Source of the DNA: Chrysoperla carnea
Lineage: Eukaryota > Arthropoda > Insecta > Neuroptera > Chrysopidae
DNA: 64,000 nucleotides
Direction of reading: 5' to 3'
Assembly (NCBI RefSeq): GCF_905475395.1
Contig: NC_058341.1
Coordinates: forward strand, 60,085,501-60,149,500
Position 1 is the first letter of the stretch. Each line of letters begins with the position of its first letter. The translations under genes and the position numbers were made by a program. A model generated the notes under the pieces. That model worked only from the letters and a program-made list of their open reading frames with translations. It ran no database searches and was not told where the DNA came from. Below, one piece after another: positions 12,301-27,300 of this stretch.

Positions 12301-15300
12301 ACGAGGCTAGGTTAAAAATGTCAAGTGACAATGTATAAAATTTTGTGGGGATGGGTTTTTTTCGTGAAATTCGGTAAGTGTATTAATCTTTGCAAAAAAG
12401 AAAAAAAATAAATAAAAATTAAAAACGATAATAGCTCCATCTCGTTAATGGTAAATCGAATCCAAAAACTAAGTAATCGATTAATCGTATAAATTCCTTA
12501 TACTAAAGAAAAAATGGTATAAAAATGAAAAATTTTGACATACTACATTTCAGTAATTTAATCTTGACAATCTTAACAAGTGAAATTTATAAAATTTAAA
12601 AAATCCCCGTTAAACGTTTCGGGTACGGAACCCTAAATTCGCACTTCCTTATAAGCTTCTCCAAACTAAACCGATTTTGAAAATCATCACCGGTTTTTAG
12701 TTCTTTCGGTTACGGAACCCTATTCGTTGTGTGCGTAGTCATGGTGGGGATAATAAAATCGATGCCAGCGCTTTAAGTGAAAAATTTTGGAGATAAAGTG
12801 GGCTGTTATGACTAATTTGCAATTATTTACATGTTAATGATATAGAAACTGTCAAATTAAAATGATTGAAAAACACTAATTAATTAAACTTAATGCATTA
12901 AAAATTGTGAAAATAAGAAATCAAATTGTACAAATATTATTTTTCAAATGTTAATTATCGTAATTATTTATTTAAATTTGTGAAACAAGAATATTAAATT
13001 TTAAATGTAAGTTTTCAATGCAATCCACACAATTATATATGCATCCATTAATTCTATAATTAAAGTAGTGTATCGTTGTCATGGAAACGAAATTCACGCT
13101 CGGAGCGAATACTCGCACTTGAAACATAGATAAGAAAACTCTCCATTAAATTACCTTTCAAATAAAACAAAGACAATCAAAATCGGTTAATCAAACTCAT
13201 AGCACTCCTCTTTTTAATCCAGAGGCTAAAACCAGATTTGTTTTTAAAAAAATTTCTTAATTTATAGAATTTTATGAGTTTAAATTTTGTAGAATTTCGT
13301 AAAATTTCCGTTGTATCTATCACAACAACAACATCTTCTCAGATAGTCAGACCTCACTTTGGTCCCATGAGGCGTCAAGATCAATCTATGGACTTTCTGT
13401 ATGGGCCCTGGACTACAGAATCATCTTCTTTATTATGACATGAAAACACAAATCTATATACAAAAAATCCCTAACTTTAAAAGCACTTAGTTAAAGATCT
13501 CAAATTTGATAACTTCACAATTTAACTGAATTGATTTTTAAGAAAAAAAAGGCATCTGTTCTATGTAACTGTAACATATTCTGAAGTAGTTTTATATAAT
13601 TATTCATAATATAAAAGTATTCTTTTATATTATACCCTAACATTTTATTTGTTTTTTGTAATTTAATTCCATTTAAATATTAAATGACGCGCCAATAAAG
13701 ATGTCGCAATCACTTCAGAATAATCTTTTTTTTACCATTGAATTATATTGGTATATTGAGTGCAGTGGTTCAATTATATATGAACGTGAGAAAATTATAA
13801 TTTTATTATCATCTTATATATACAATATGGTCCAAATAAATGCTGTATGATTTTATTTTGGGAGTATTTATAATAATTGAGGAAATAAAATACCGAAAAA
13901 ACAGTCTGATCTTTGATTGAATTTAATATAATTTTATGTATAAACTATAACATATTTTACAGTGAAAGCTGTAATAATCGAGGTAATAAGGCAATTGATG
14001 AATTGACAGAAATGAAGGCATTTAGGAATCGACTTCGCGCCAGTAGATGTCATATATTGCGCCATATCCATGCGAACTAGTGTTTTTTCGTTTTTCGCTC
14101 TTAAAGTGAGACAGAAATAACCTACTTCCAGAATACAATAATTCAAAATATTAGTATTCTCGCTTTGTCAGGCTGCAGATAAAGAGGGAAGACTGTCCAT
14201 TTTTTCGGTCTCTTTTTTAAGCAGTCAATAATTCACTTCTTGCGCTTCCAATGCTTTATAGCCTCTATGTTATATAACCTCTTTGGTAATAATGAACTAA
14301 CGAACTAAAAGCGGAAACATTGGCGAACTAGTTCGCGTAGTTCGCCAAAAGGAGCATTCTTACGAACTAGGTCGTTCGCGAACCCCAAGATTATTACGGA
14401 CACCACATTCTTTTTATTTAACACTTAAAACTATTAATTTTTTATTTTGGACGATTTTTAGCATGTAACCTCATCGTTTTCAAGATGTAGGCATTTGAAA
14501 AATTTGATTTGAAAATCATATGATATTAAATTTTGACCATTCTAAACATTTTTTTGACTCTTGTCTTTTTTACCTAACCTCATCGTTTTCGATAAATAAG
14601 CGTTTGAAATTTGTAAATTTTTCAAGAATAAGGTTAGATAAAAATGAAAATATGCTTAGAAAATCTTAAAATATAAACATCATAATTAATGCTAAAAAAT
14701 AAGCTCAAATATATTTATATTTTTATGTATAGTTGAAATTAGCCTAAAAAGCGTTATTTTTTTCAAACGCTTATATATCGAAAACGGCGAGGTTAGGTAA
14801 AAAATTCAAGAGTCAAAAAGTGTTTAGAATGGTCCAAAATATAAATTCCATTAGGTTTTTAAAATTAAATTTAACAGATCGGTGTAGATTTGTGCATACT
14901 ATATAAATTTACACCGATCTGTTAACCAATAGAAATTGGTATCAGAAGAAAGATAATTAAAATTACGAAAATAATGGTATACACTAGCTTGAAAAGAATT
15001 CCGTTCATGGAAAACATTAATTAATTTAATTTGAAATAATCATGAACACTTTTCGATAGAAAAACTACGATAGATAAACTACGATAAATCAATAAAATTT
15101 CAAAAAAATATATCTCATTTGGTTATCACATGGGTGAAGATCGATCTTATACCGTCTCTTAGACAATTATGAAGTTGGTTAATATGTAATAATTTTTGAT
15201 TACACAATTTTTATGGACCATACAGTTTATTATTAATAAATTCAACGAATTTTAAATGAATGATTTTAAAATATTATTTAATGAATATTTTGTCTGAGAT

Positions 15301-18300
15301 ATTTTTTAAGTAATTCATTACTAATTAATTATAATTTTTTGCTTTTAGTAATTATTTTTTTATTAACAAATAAACTATCGTTTTTGTTTCAGGCTGTTGG
15401 GCTGGTAATAATGGCAAACAAGAATGTGATCGTTCAAAATGTATATCTGATAAAAAACCACCAAAAGCAGCAAACAATACAAAATTTTGCTGTTGTTCCG
15501 GGCATCTCTGTAATCAAAATTTTACTGATGCATATATACCCTCTGATGATGATTTACAAGATCCGAAAGTTTTATTACCAGGTAAAATTTATTATGCCAA
15601 ACAAATTAAACTCGTCCACGATTTAGGTTTTAGAATAGCTGATTTATAATTTCGTATTAATTTTCGCAACTTTTCATGCTTTTAGTTATTTAACCATTTT
15701 CGATAACCTCGAATTTCGAATGCGATCTGACTGATCTATTTGACATTAATTTTATTATTAATATAAAGCAGCAAAGCATGAAAAAAACCCCGACCTCATA
15801 TTTTTTAGGGTAAATTTTTACATAATTAGCTTCTTTTTTTTATCAAAAAAAATTTAGAAAAAGAATTATCCCATAAATTTTGAGCAATCGATACCTTTCC
15901 CCTTCCATCAGAAATAGACACCCGGAATGAGTAAATTCTAAAAAAATACAAAATAATGAGAAATAAAACAGTAGGTACACTAAAAACTTACAAATTCTCA
16001 GAATCGAAGTTTGTAAATATATAAATGAAAATTTAATGTAAAATTTTTTAAAATATGTTAATAGGACTTTTGAGGTCACTGAATCCTTATTGAAAGTCGT
16101 GAAAATGCAGTATAGCTGAATTATTTTCATTTTTTTTAAATTCCGGAAATTTCCCTTTATGAATTTTTTTCTTTCTAGAAGTGTGCTGCTAGAAAACGTT
16201 TTAGACTGAATATAGCCTCATATTGAACTTAATGAAGTTAAGTTAATTACGCTCTACCCTTTTCTGATAATTTAGTCCGAATTCACGGATTGCAGATATT
16301 GAACGAGCTCCCATTATAAAAAAAGAAGAAACGACAATTTAATAGTAGTTTTCCCATCTTTTCTGTCACTGCCCAGCTCTTGCTGTAAATGGATTAGTCA
16401 TTTTTTTAACGATTCGTTGTGTAAATGGGTTGGCGTCAGAGTAGGAATAATCCTTAGGGGAGATTAGGAATCTGCTTAGGGACCCTCGGGAAAGATTAAA
16501 AGAGAAAAAGACAAAGGATCCGCACGATTAGTTATTAGCAGTTTCAGGTGTAGTAGCTGGTTTTGTACCAACCCCATTTATAGTAAAAGGCTTTATGATC
16601 TAAAAACAACAATGTAACCCCTCCCCCTTAGCTCACAGATCAACTTGATCTGGTTGGATCTGTAGAAGAAAATTCTATTCTTTGTTCTTAATTTACTAAT
16701 CTAACAAATGGTTCAGAGTAAAATTTTACCTAATTTATTAAAATACAGTGAAATCTCGATAACTCGAACCTCGTTAAGTCATAATCTTCAGCAAGTTGAA
16801 AAAAAATGCCATTTCCTTCCGCTGAATTCATAAATACGCGGTATCTGGACTTTATAACTCGAATAAAATGTTATTTCCCTGCGAGGTATTGATAGTACAT
16901 GTTTACACTATTTAACTCGAATTTCAAAAAGCAGTCTCCGTAAATCGTAGCTACTAAAATATAATGACGTCGTAGTTAGTAAAATATAATTGCGCCTTCC
17001 TAAGTCGAAATTTTAGCAACTATATCCTCCATATCTCAAACTTTTTGTTAAGTCGAAAACTCATTAACTCGACATTTTTTCCATGAGGTTCGAGTTATCG
17101 AGATTCCACTGTAATTTGAATTTTATTGCTCTAATTAGCTTCAAAAAACATTTGTAGACGAGTTTATTACAAAATAAATGCTAAAAATCCGATATTATAA
17201 TGTATTTTTCAATTAAACTTTTTAGCCAGTGAATATTTAGAACAATCACGACGTGAACATCAAAAATTGATAATAATCGTGGCATGCGTGTGTGTATTGA
17301 TGGCAGCTTTAGGAATAAGCGTTGTTGTATACCGTATGTGGCATATTGGTTTGATATCATCACCAAATAATAAAAATCAATTAGATTCTGTGAATTTAAT
17401 GGAAGGTGGACCACGTTACACTAATGGTGTATATAGTGTTGATCACTTAAAATTAGTGGGACGTGTTGGACAAGGGCGCTATGGTTCAGTATGGAAGGGT
17501 ACCGTTAATGAGCAAGAAGTTGCTGTTAAAATATTTCCAGCACATTATCGAAATTATTTTTATAATGAACAAGATATTTATTGTTTGCCGTTTATGGATA
17601 ATCCATGTCTTTTAACTTATTTTGGTAAGTAATTTTTTTTAACTTTTCTAGTAAAAAGTAGAGATGGGGCGAATGTTGTATTTTGTACATTCGCGAATGT
17701 GAATATTAACTTTCAAATGAAGCGCTTGCAGATTTATTTTAAGTTTAAGTTAGAAGATTAAGTTATGTATAACTTAATGCATTCTTCGTTAGTGTAAAAG
17801 AGTCCGTCGTGTGAGTCCCCGTATAATTCCATTTAAAGCAAATTTCATTTTTTTTTTTCAAGTTAGTTTTGCTAATTGCGTTTGTCGAACAATCAAATTT
17901 AACTGTGAATTTTTTGATGAATGAGTTTTTTTTATCCAAATATAAGTAAATAAAAAATATAAAGTTAAGTTGTTTTTTCATTACATATCCGTATATAATT
18001 TTATTTTTTATTTTTTTGTCTAAAACACTCGAATTATTTCTTACGAAAGCGAATATTCGTTATATCACTAGTAAAATGATATCCATGGGGTCAGACAACG
18101 TTTTCAATTTTATATACCCCTTTCCTTGCCTTCTTTATTTGATATTTTATATATTCCAAGAAAAACAAACATTTAATGGTAAAAATGTTCTCAGAAAGTT
18201 TTTCATGAAGATCAGTGGCGGACGATTAATTGTGTGGTTCAATTTTAAGAAAAATACGATCCTAAATGTCAAAAACTATTCATACAATAAACGTTTTGAA

Positions 18301-21300
18301 GTCAATTGTAGCTGAAGTAATTTTTTACAAATAGGGATCGAAATTTTCTTTACTGTTGAAGTAACTATCTCACAACCAGTCATCTAAACGATCTAAAGGT
18401 TTGTGAGAAACGATTTCCTACAATTTCATGAACCATATCTTTTAATCATGAAGAATGAAGATCAATTAATAGTCGCATCAATGAGTGTTTTTACTTGGAA
18501 GTCCCTAATAGCAGCTTCGTTTTATATGATTTTTTTAAAATGTTTCTTTTTTTATTTTATTTAAAATCAGAAACCTTTTTGGAGGAGGCAAAAGGCAATA
18601 TCCCAACTGATATATCAACGGTCAGCCTAAAAATAGTAAAATTTAACTATTAGTGCGGAACCCCAACTTTTTGGAAAATAAAATATAGTCCATGTTATTT
18701 GCTGATAATGTAGCATCCTATAGGCGAAATAATTTTTAAAATCGGTTTAACAATAAACTTAAAAATGACTGTTCACTTTTAAAATCGGTTTAGGAGTGAA
18801 CTCAAAAATGATGGTTTGTATCTATTTTTTATGCAAATGACACAGTAGAAAATCAATATCCTCTCGCAATTTCAAGGAGTTGATTAATCAGTCGGGAAAT
18901 TGCCTTCTCCCCTGAGATTATTTCCTCCCTCTGAAGGGTTTCTGATTTTAAATAAAATAAAAAAAGAAACATTTAAACGTCAAATCAAAGATGTTCACAA
19001 AAATCAAACTTTTGACGAATTTATTGGGCGAATTTATTGGGCTATCATAGAAAATTCTAAAATAATCTTTACCATTCTCGTAACCCTTTGAATTTACTCA
19101 ATAACAACCAGCTTTGTTTTATTTTTATAGGATGTGACGAGCGTACTAATATGGAAGGACAAACCGAATACTTACTAGTACTCTCATATGCACCAAACGG
19201 TTGTCTACAAGATTACTTAAAAGAAAACACATTGGATTGGAATACCTTTTGTAAGATGGCATTGACAGTAGCAAAAGGTTTAGCGCATTTACATACTGAT
19301 ATTATTAAAGGAGGTAATTATGAAACATTCAAAATTGAAACCAAAGACAAAATGGTTAAAATTAATGTTTTTCATTTTCAGATAAAGTAAAACCGTGTGT
19401 TAGTCATCGTGATTTAAATACACGCAATGTTTTGGTTAAAAATGATTTAACATGTTGTTTATGTGATTTGGGTTTTGCAATGAAAATATCGAATGCCAAA
19501 TATTTCCAAAATGGTGAAGATCCACATCAAGAACCAAAAAGTTTAAGTGAAGTAAGTTTTTCACAGCATATTATATCTTTATATCTTTTACAGATTATTA
19601 ATTCACAATCTTTCACAAAAATGTGACGCAATTAAACAATTTTTTGAAAAAAACAAAAATAGAAAGTAAAGATAATCACATAAAAAAAGAGGAATTAGAC
19701 TGATAATTATCCGTTCTGCTGATTATAATGTTTTAGAACCGGATATTTTTCCTCCGTAAAGGACCCCGTACGATTGGATAGGAAAATGGTTTTCTGTGAA
19801 ACTTTTTCTAATCGCCCCTAAATGTTATTCAGATCGTTTTCAACAAAAACCTGCGCGGCCACTAAATTTTTTAACGGGTAGTTTTCGAGCTATGGGTGTT
19901 ATATGTAGTATATATTACAGAACGATCCAAAGAACATTTTGAGGGCAATTAGAAAATATTTCACAGAAAGTCATTTTCCTATCCAATCGTGGAGGTCTTT
20001 TGAAGTAGCACTCAACCAAATAAATTATTGTGGTCCAGTCATTTAAGCTTAAATTAGGTAAGAATCTCGGAATTCGAGATACCCAGCTGTAAGTCTGTAA
20101 ATAGTTGTATATTGACACCCTAAAAGTTGTCTCAAAACCTACATATGGTAGGGTGTAAGCAACTATTAAATTTCAAGGTCAAAGGTCACAAAAATCGGTT
20201 TTTTGCGGTTTTTTTGGAAATATCTCATTTCCTATGGGTTTTTTGCTATTTGTATTTATTATCAATATTGTAGAATACAAAATTTTCTACAAATTTTGTT
20301 TAAAAAAATTTTGTATACGGTGAACCGTTTTCGAGATAGAGGGCGGAGAGCGCGCGGTCACCGCATCACTTCAGGTCAACCGATGCCTCCGGTCGAAAAC
20401 GCGCCATATATAGTTGATGAACTATCAATAAATCAATGATTATAAATATTTGTCAATTTTTATTAACTATTATATTATATTTTATCATTTTTTTCCTAAC
20501 TTATCCACTTTTTATTCAGTATTAATTTATTTAACAACACTTACCTGCCCATGTAATTGCAGAATTGTTAATGAAAATTTAAGAATTATATTTGAATTTT
20601 AACCTAATTAATATTAATAACTTCTTACATGATGAAAAAAAAACAAATAAATTATGAATTAATCTTTTTATTAAAAAATATCATTGAATAAATTTTTTTT
20701 TATTGAAAGTAAAAAAATGGAATAAAGGGTACAAAAACTACAATTTATAATTTTAAACATCTTCTTCCTCTTCATCGTCGTCTTCTGACTGCTGGTAAAT
20801 TTCAAACTGGTCTTCATTATCGTCTTCAACGACGAAGATGATCGAGACTTTTCACAGATTTCGGATCGTATATTATCAAGTTCAAACTTGGTTAGGACAT
20901 GATTTGGAACCCCAGGTATGGGGTTCACCTGCTCCAGAAGATTTGCTAAACACAATTTTCTGCAACTGCAAAAGTGGTTGTGGTTCGCGATACGGATGCA
21001 GGAAAGCGGGCTTGCAATGCTCTTTAGCTTGTGGCCAATATAATGGGCAAGCTTGTCTCAATGCTCTACCATATCAGAGCGACATTAACGAAGATGGAAC
21101 CTTTCATCCCGAAATCATGGAAGAACTTGAGACAAATGTCGTTGAAGACGATAATGAAGACCAGTTTGAAATTTACCAGCAGTCAGAAGACGACGATGAA
21201 GAGGAAGAAGATGTTTAAAATTATAAATTGTAGTTTTTGTACCCTTTATTCCATTTTTTTACTTTCAATAAAAAAAAATTTATTCAATGATATTTTTTAA

Positions 21301-24300
21301 TAAAAAGATTAATTCATAATTTATTTGTTTTTTTTTCATCATGTAAGAAGTTATTAATATTAATTAGGTTAAAATTCAAATATAATTCTTAAATTTTCAT
21401 TAACAATTCTGCAATTACATGGGCAGGTAAGTGTTGTTAAATAAATTAATACTGAATAAAAAGTGGATAAGTTAGGAAAAAAATGATAAAATATAATATA
21501 ATAGTTAATAAAAATTGACAAATATTTATAATCATTGATTTATTGATAGTTCATCAACTATATATGGCGCGTTTTCGACCGGAGGCATCGGTTGACCTGA
21601 AGTGATGCGGTGACCGCGCGCTCTCCGCCCTCTATCTCGAAAACGGTTCACCGTATAAAAAATTTTTTTAAACAAAATTTGTAGAAAATTTTGTATTCTA
21701 CAATATTGATAATAAATACAAATAGCAAAAAACCCATAGGAAATGAGATATTTCCAAAAAAACCGCAAAAAACCGATTTTTGTGACCTTTGACCTTGAAA
21801 TTTAATAGTTGCTTACACCCTACCATATGTAGGTTTTGAGACAACTTTTAGGGTGTCAATATACAACTATTTACAGACTTACAGCTGGGTATCTCGAATT
21901 CCGAGGTGAACCTCTTATAATGACTGGCCTATTGAGCGAGTTTGTATTAAAAGAGCTAATTCCTCACTTTGAAACGCATGAATTCCTTTATGTGATTTAA
22001 ATTCAAGTTACTACCTGATTTATCTAGTCACAAATTTTTCAGTCTATTTCAACTATTCTCACACACCCAATTCATTTTTAAATTGCTTCTGAGATTACTC
22101 AACATCCTCAAACATTCGGAAGTTTCGTAAGTGCCGAAGTTAACATAAGCACCAAGGATCATACAATATAAATAATATACAATATTTTTTAATAAAACAG
22201 TCAAAATAGATTGTGGACTATACCTACCGGGGACACCACGTTAGAATAAAAGCACCAAGTACACTACCTCATTTCTTCAACTTTTAGAATCACAATATCT
22301 CAAGAATAGTGGCTCTTAGAAAAAAAAGTAAAAGGATAATTTTTGTTTTCATGATCAAACTATTTTGTCTCATGTATTTTTATGATAAAACTTACCGTTT
22401 ACTGGAAAGATAGGAAAAACAATTTTTTTTATGCCTTTGAACTTAATAATGTCCCCGAAGTCTGTACTTAATTTTCAGCTCTATGCGACTTATTGTAAGC
22501 CTACCACTTTTATTTTTTTAATTATTTTGACCGGGTTATTAAGACAGTTAAAAAGAAGTAATTAATATATGTTTTATAGGTTGGTACTCTACGATATATG
22601 GCACCAGAAGTACTTGAAGGCGCTGTAAACTTACTAGACTGTGAATCATCATTAAAACAAATTGACGTATACGCATTAGGACTTGTATTGTGGGAATTAG
22701 CAACACGATGTACAGAATTATTTCCACCCGGTATTGAAGTACCTCCGTATAAATTACCATTTGAGAATGAAGTTGGTTCACATCCAACATTTGAACAAAT
22801 GCAAACGGTGGTATCACGTCGAAAAGCACGTCCACTATGGCCACCTGAAGCATGGAATGGTCGTTGGGGATGTTCGCCAGCACATCGTCTGGTCCGTGAA
22901 ACTACTGAAGACTGTTGGGATCAAGATGCTGAAGCACGTTTAACTGCATTATGTGTAGAAGAACGATTACATGAGCTACCGCATTTAAAAGATCGTGGAA
23001 ATCGTGGTACCATATATACGTCAACAGCTGTTAGTCCGACAATAAATCAAACACAGATTTCGAATCCAAGTGTGATTAATAATAACCATATTAATACGAT
23101 TACATCAGCACCGAATATCACTTTACATAATTTTAATCAAGAGTCAACTGGAGGAAACTCTATTAGTATATCATCGATTGGGAAAGATGCAAGTGAAATA
23201 TCTGAGGGTACGATTGAAACTGTCTATACCATGACACCTTCTGAACCACCTAGTGAACATGGATGTAAGTATTTAATTTAATTTATTTATATTAATAAAA
23301 TTAAAAGGACCTCACACGATTAGATAGGAAAATGACTTTCTGTGAAACAAACCGCCCCCAAAATGTTCGGATCCCAAACGGATCGTTCTGATCAAAAGCT
23401 GTCACGACTACAAAACGGTGCTTTAAACTTTTTTTTAACGTGTTTCTAGGACTACAAGCAACATTCAGCCTAGTTATAGGCTGATTATGATGACTATGAC
23501 TTAACCTAATCATAAGAGGACATAGGGCCTCAACGGAGGCATATGTAACCTAAAAATTGCCCCAACCCAGAAGATGAATAAAAAATCAGATAACACGGAA
23601 TCTTAAACGTCTTCCAAAAATCGTTCCATTTTTTGAAAATTTCAATTTTTGTCAAAAAAAACGGCAAACTAAGTATTTATCGTCCAAGCTGTGCTCTAGT
23701 GGGTATTTTTTGTCGCTCAAAACGAATCCGATGACATTACATGGATTCTGCCACGTCTTCTGAAAATCATACAAAGAAAGGGTAAAAAGATCAAATGTAG
23801 TGATAGAAAGATCGAGAGTGAACGCTCCCTCATTTGCTTTCAATTTCATAGTTCTCCGAGTAGGTCCGACATTTCAGCTTTGATAATACAGGTTTTTTTT
23901 TAACAGATAAAAATTCAAATCAAACTGCACAATATATTCAACAAAATCTCGGTACACAAATACCCGTATTACAACCATTTCAAGGCCGCAATCCATGCAT
24001 GGAACGTAATTTGTTAATATCGAGTAATTCAACAGAAGATATTCAAAGTCAAAATACTTTAATCGATAAATCATTTAAACATTTATCAACATATTACAAT
24101 AGTGAAACACAAGGATTAATTGGACATGATTATTTAAATCAAAATGGCGGTCCACCCCCTTCATTGGTTAGTTCACCACCTATAATCTCAAATGGTTTAA
24201 ATCATCATCAAAATGGTACAATTGTAAATTTAACGACAAATCGTCCAGCTACACCGATACCATATGTACAAAATGTTGTATACGATAACATACCAAAACC

Positions 24301-27300
24301 GATGCCGAAAACACAAAACATTTCTGGTAGTAGTTCAGCATTAAATGATCAACAAAATTCTACAAAATATGGTAAGAATTCCAATATAATAATATTTATT
24401 TTCTTATAGGTCATACAGATTAAGTTGTAAAGGCGATGCATCTGAGTTTTGTCAGGGAATTCGCAAACTTTAATATCGTACTCATTTCTTGAATAAATTG
24501 TATCTTAAACCTGTTGCATCTGATCTGACGCGCTGTACAGTCTTTTGCTCATTTAATGTATTCTACGTAATTTAAATTTCTAAATCATCAATATGAAAAA
24601 TTATTTAATTTTGTTTGATAAACTTTATTTAACAGGTTGGCTGATAAGTCCCCGGTCTGACACATATATGGCGTCGCTAGTATTAAATGCATATTATTTT
24701 TATATAGTACCAACCTTTAAATGATTCGTGTCAAAATTTGACGTCTGTAAGTCAATTAGTTTGTGAGATAGAGCGTCTTTTGTGAAGCAACTTGTGTTAT
24801 TGTGAAAAAAATGGAAAAAATGGAATTTCGTGTTTTGATAAAATACTGTTTTCTGAAGGGAAAAAATACAGAGTCCGGAAACTCATTATCAAGCCAAGTT
24901 TTTGCTTCCACTGTATTTTTTCCCTTCAGAAAACAGTATTTTATCAAAACACGAAATTCCTTTTTTTCCATTTTTTTCACAATAACACAAGTTGCTTCAC
25001 AAAAGACGCTCTATCTCACAAACTAATTGACTTACAGACGTCAAATTTTGACACGAATCATTTGAAGGTTGGTACTATATAAAAATAATATGCATTTAAT
25101 ACTAGCGACGCCATATATGTGTCAGACCGGGGACTTATCAGCCAACCTATTACGACATGTCAAAAAAAAAAACAAAGTACTTTATAGTATAACGGATGCG
25201 CCATCTTTTATATCAATATGTAAACATTGGATAACTTTGAAAAAAAACAACCGATTTCTGTATATGAGATATTTTTATTCAATTTGGTCCTTATTTATTT
25301 GGACTAGCTTTTGAATACAGCATCAATAAGTGGCCTCCTCTATTAGCCCAAAAATTTATACCCTTTTTGCTGCGTTTTGCCCCAGTCACTTTTTGAGCAT
25401 GCAATGGCGTTTCATGAATCTCGTGTGAAATGGGCTCAAAATCGGTCAAATGGGTCATCAAAATTTGCTTAAAATAATCAGGTTCAGTGTCAACCATTCG
25501 AGCGACTGTTTAGTGACGATACGATACTTTTGGGTTATGGTCTACGCTCTCTCTGATGGCTTCAACCAGTTTATTGGAACGCTTTGCTTGTTGGTGGACG
25601 GAATGTTGACGGTCTCTCACTATCTCGTTCTCAACAAAATTTGACCCCAAACGACAAATAGTGTTCTTAGGCGGTGCCTGTTGGTCACGATATTTTCGAT
25701 GATGTGTACGTTAACACAATTGAACGACTATTTTCAATGTACAGAGTCATTATTTCTGCGCGTTGCAGTTGTTTCGGTATGAAGTGATTCATGGTTAAAA
25801 TTGTACTGAATTGACGTTTCAAAAACATGTCTCATCAACTTAATCGATTGAAAATGCAAAAGTTTACATACCGATATCAAATATGGCATTTTCTATACAT
25901 ACTTTGTGTAAAGGTGTATGATTTTTTTGACACAATCTAATGCAAGTAATGAAATACTGATTATCCTAAGGAAATACAGAGTGTCCCTTTTTTTAACTTG
26001 ACATTTGAGTGAGATTCGAAAAAAAAATTTCACACATCTTATAGGGATATTGAATTCAATCTAAGTTTTCCGGTTGAATTAAAATTCCTTCTAATTCTAA
26101 TTCACAAGTGGCAAACATTAGACGAACACTTTAAATTAGAAAGGTCTTCTTTATAAAAGCGCACACATTTTTAATTTGAAACATTTTTTTGCAAACCTAA
26201 TAGTTTCCTAATAGTTTAGACAGTAATTGATAGCAAAAATACTCTATAAGACCCTATAAGAAACTGCATATCATACTTTTTGCGTGTTTTTTTAATTCAA
26301 TTTCAACAAAAATGGTCTTTATAGAAATAAATCACTTTTATTGGAAAATTTATTTTCGAAGAGTGTCTAGATTCCGCAGAAGACATACGAAAAACCAATT
26401 TTTGTGGAAAATATTTCAGCCTGTTTTTGCTAAACTGTACGGTTTGCAGAAAAATGTTTCGAACCAAAAATGTTACTTTTTTAATCAATAACAACTTTCT
26501 TATTAAATTCATCTATATATTACCAGTTATCGAATAGACTGAGATATTCATTGAGTTTGATAATCTAGACTTCTAGAGTAAAGTTAGAACAGACATTAGT
26601 CTGCGTGAGATATGCGCCTATAGACACAACATTTTTTGCTAGAAGCATTTTTATCGATAATCGACTATTAATCGATTTTAACCGCATGTGCCGTCATTGT
26701 TTATTCTTAAACTATGATTGCTATGTGCCCATAGTTTCAGAAAGTATAACCTAGAGGAAAAAAAACTTTTATCATAAAAAAAATGCTTAACCCTTTATTT
26801 TTGTAAATGTTATTGTTGATTGTGGCTCCTTGAGATGAATATTCGATTTACTAGATTTATGTACTATTAAATTTAATATTGTTCGAAACTCATTAAGTAT
26901 TGTGGTTTGGGCATAAGTATAAGATTTATTTTCGGCTTATAGTCTAAAAAATGTTGATATGAACAAATTTACGTTTATCAAACGTCTTTTTGGGGGATTG
27001 ATGAAGCTAAATTTGGTAATTAAGAAAATCAAGGTTTAAAAATAATACGAAAAAATTTGGAAGGAAATGTGTAGATGTTGAAAGAGTTGAAATAATGTTT
27101 TTTTTTTACAAATACACCCTATTTTAACAACCTCTTCGAAAGTTATCGTCATTTTTTAATTTATTGTAAATATTTCTCTTTTAACATATACGACAGACAA
27201 GATAAAAGCGTCAAAAACAAATTATCAAATTCGTTTTGTATAATTTCGACACTTAAAGTGCTGTTATTACCAAATTTACCTTTACCAATCCCTCGAAGGG

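Noticed and set aside
15843..16130. 95-codon hydrophobic minus-strand frame in wit intron 3
   Set aside because: A+T-driven Phe/Leu/Tyr composition, no start context and no similarity to any family I know.
20203..20439. 78-codon frame repeated on the opposite strand at 21532-21768
   Set aside because: It lies in the non-coding 3' flank of the foldback element and occurs twice only because the arms are inverted copies. No protein features.
22734..22943. Alternative frames across wit exon 7 on both strands
   Set aside because: They overlap the conserved kinase exon and have no family features.
24792..25082. A 96-codon plus-strand frame across the mariner foldback
   Set aside because: It reads through the inverted junction and is a by-product of the palindrome. 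The real relic is the short transposase start on each arm.
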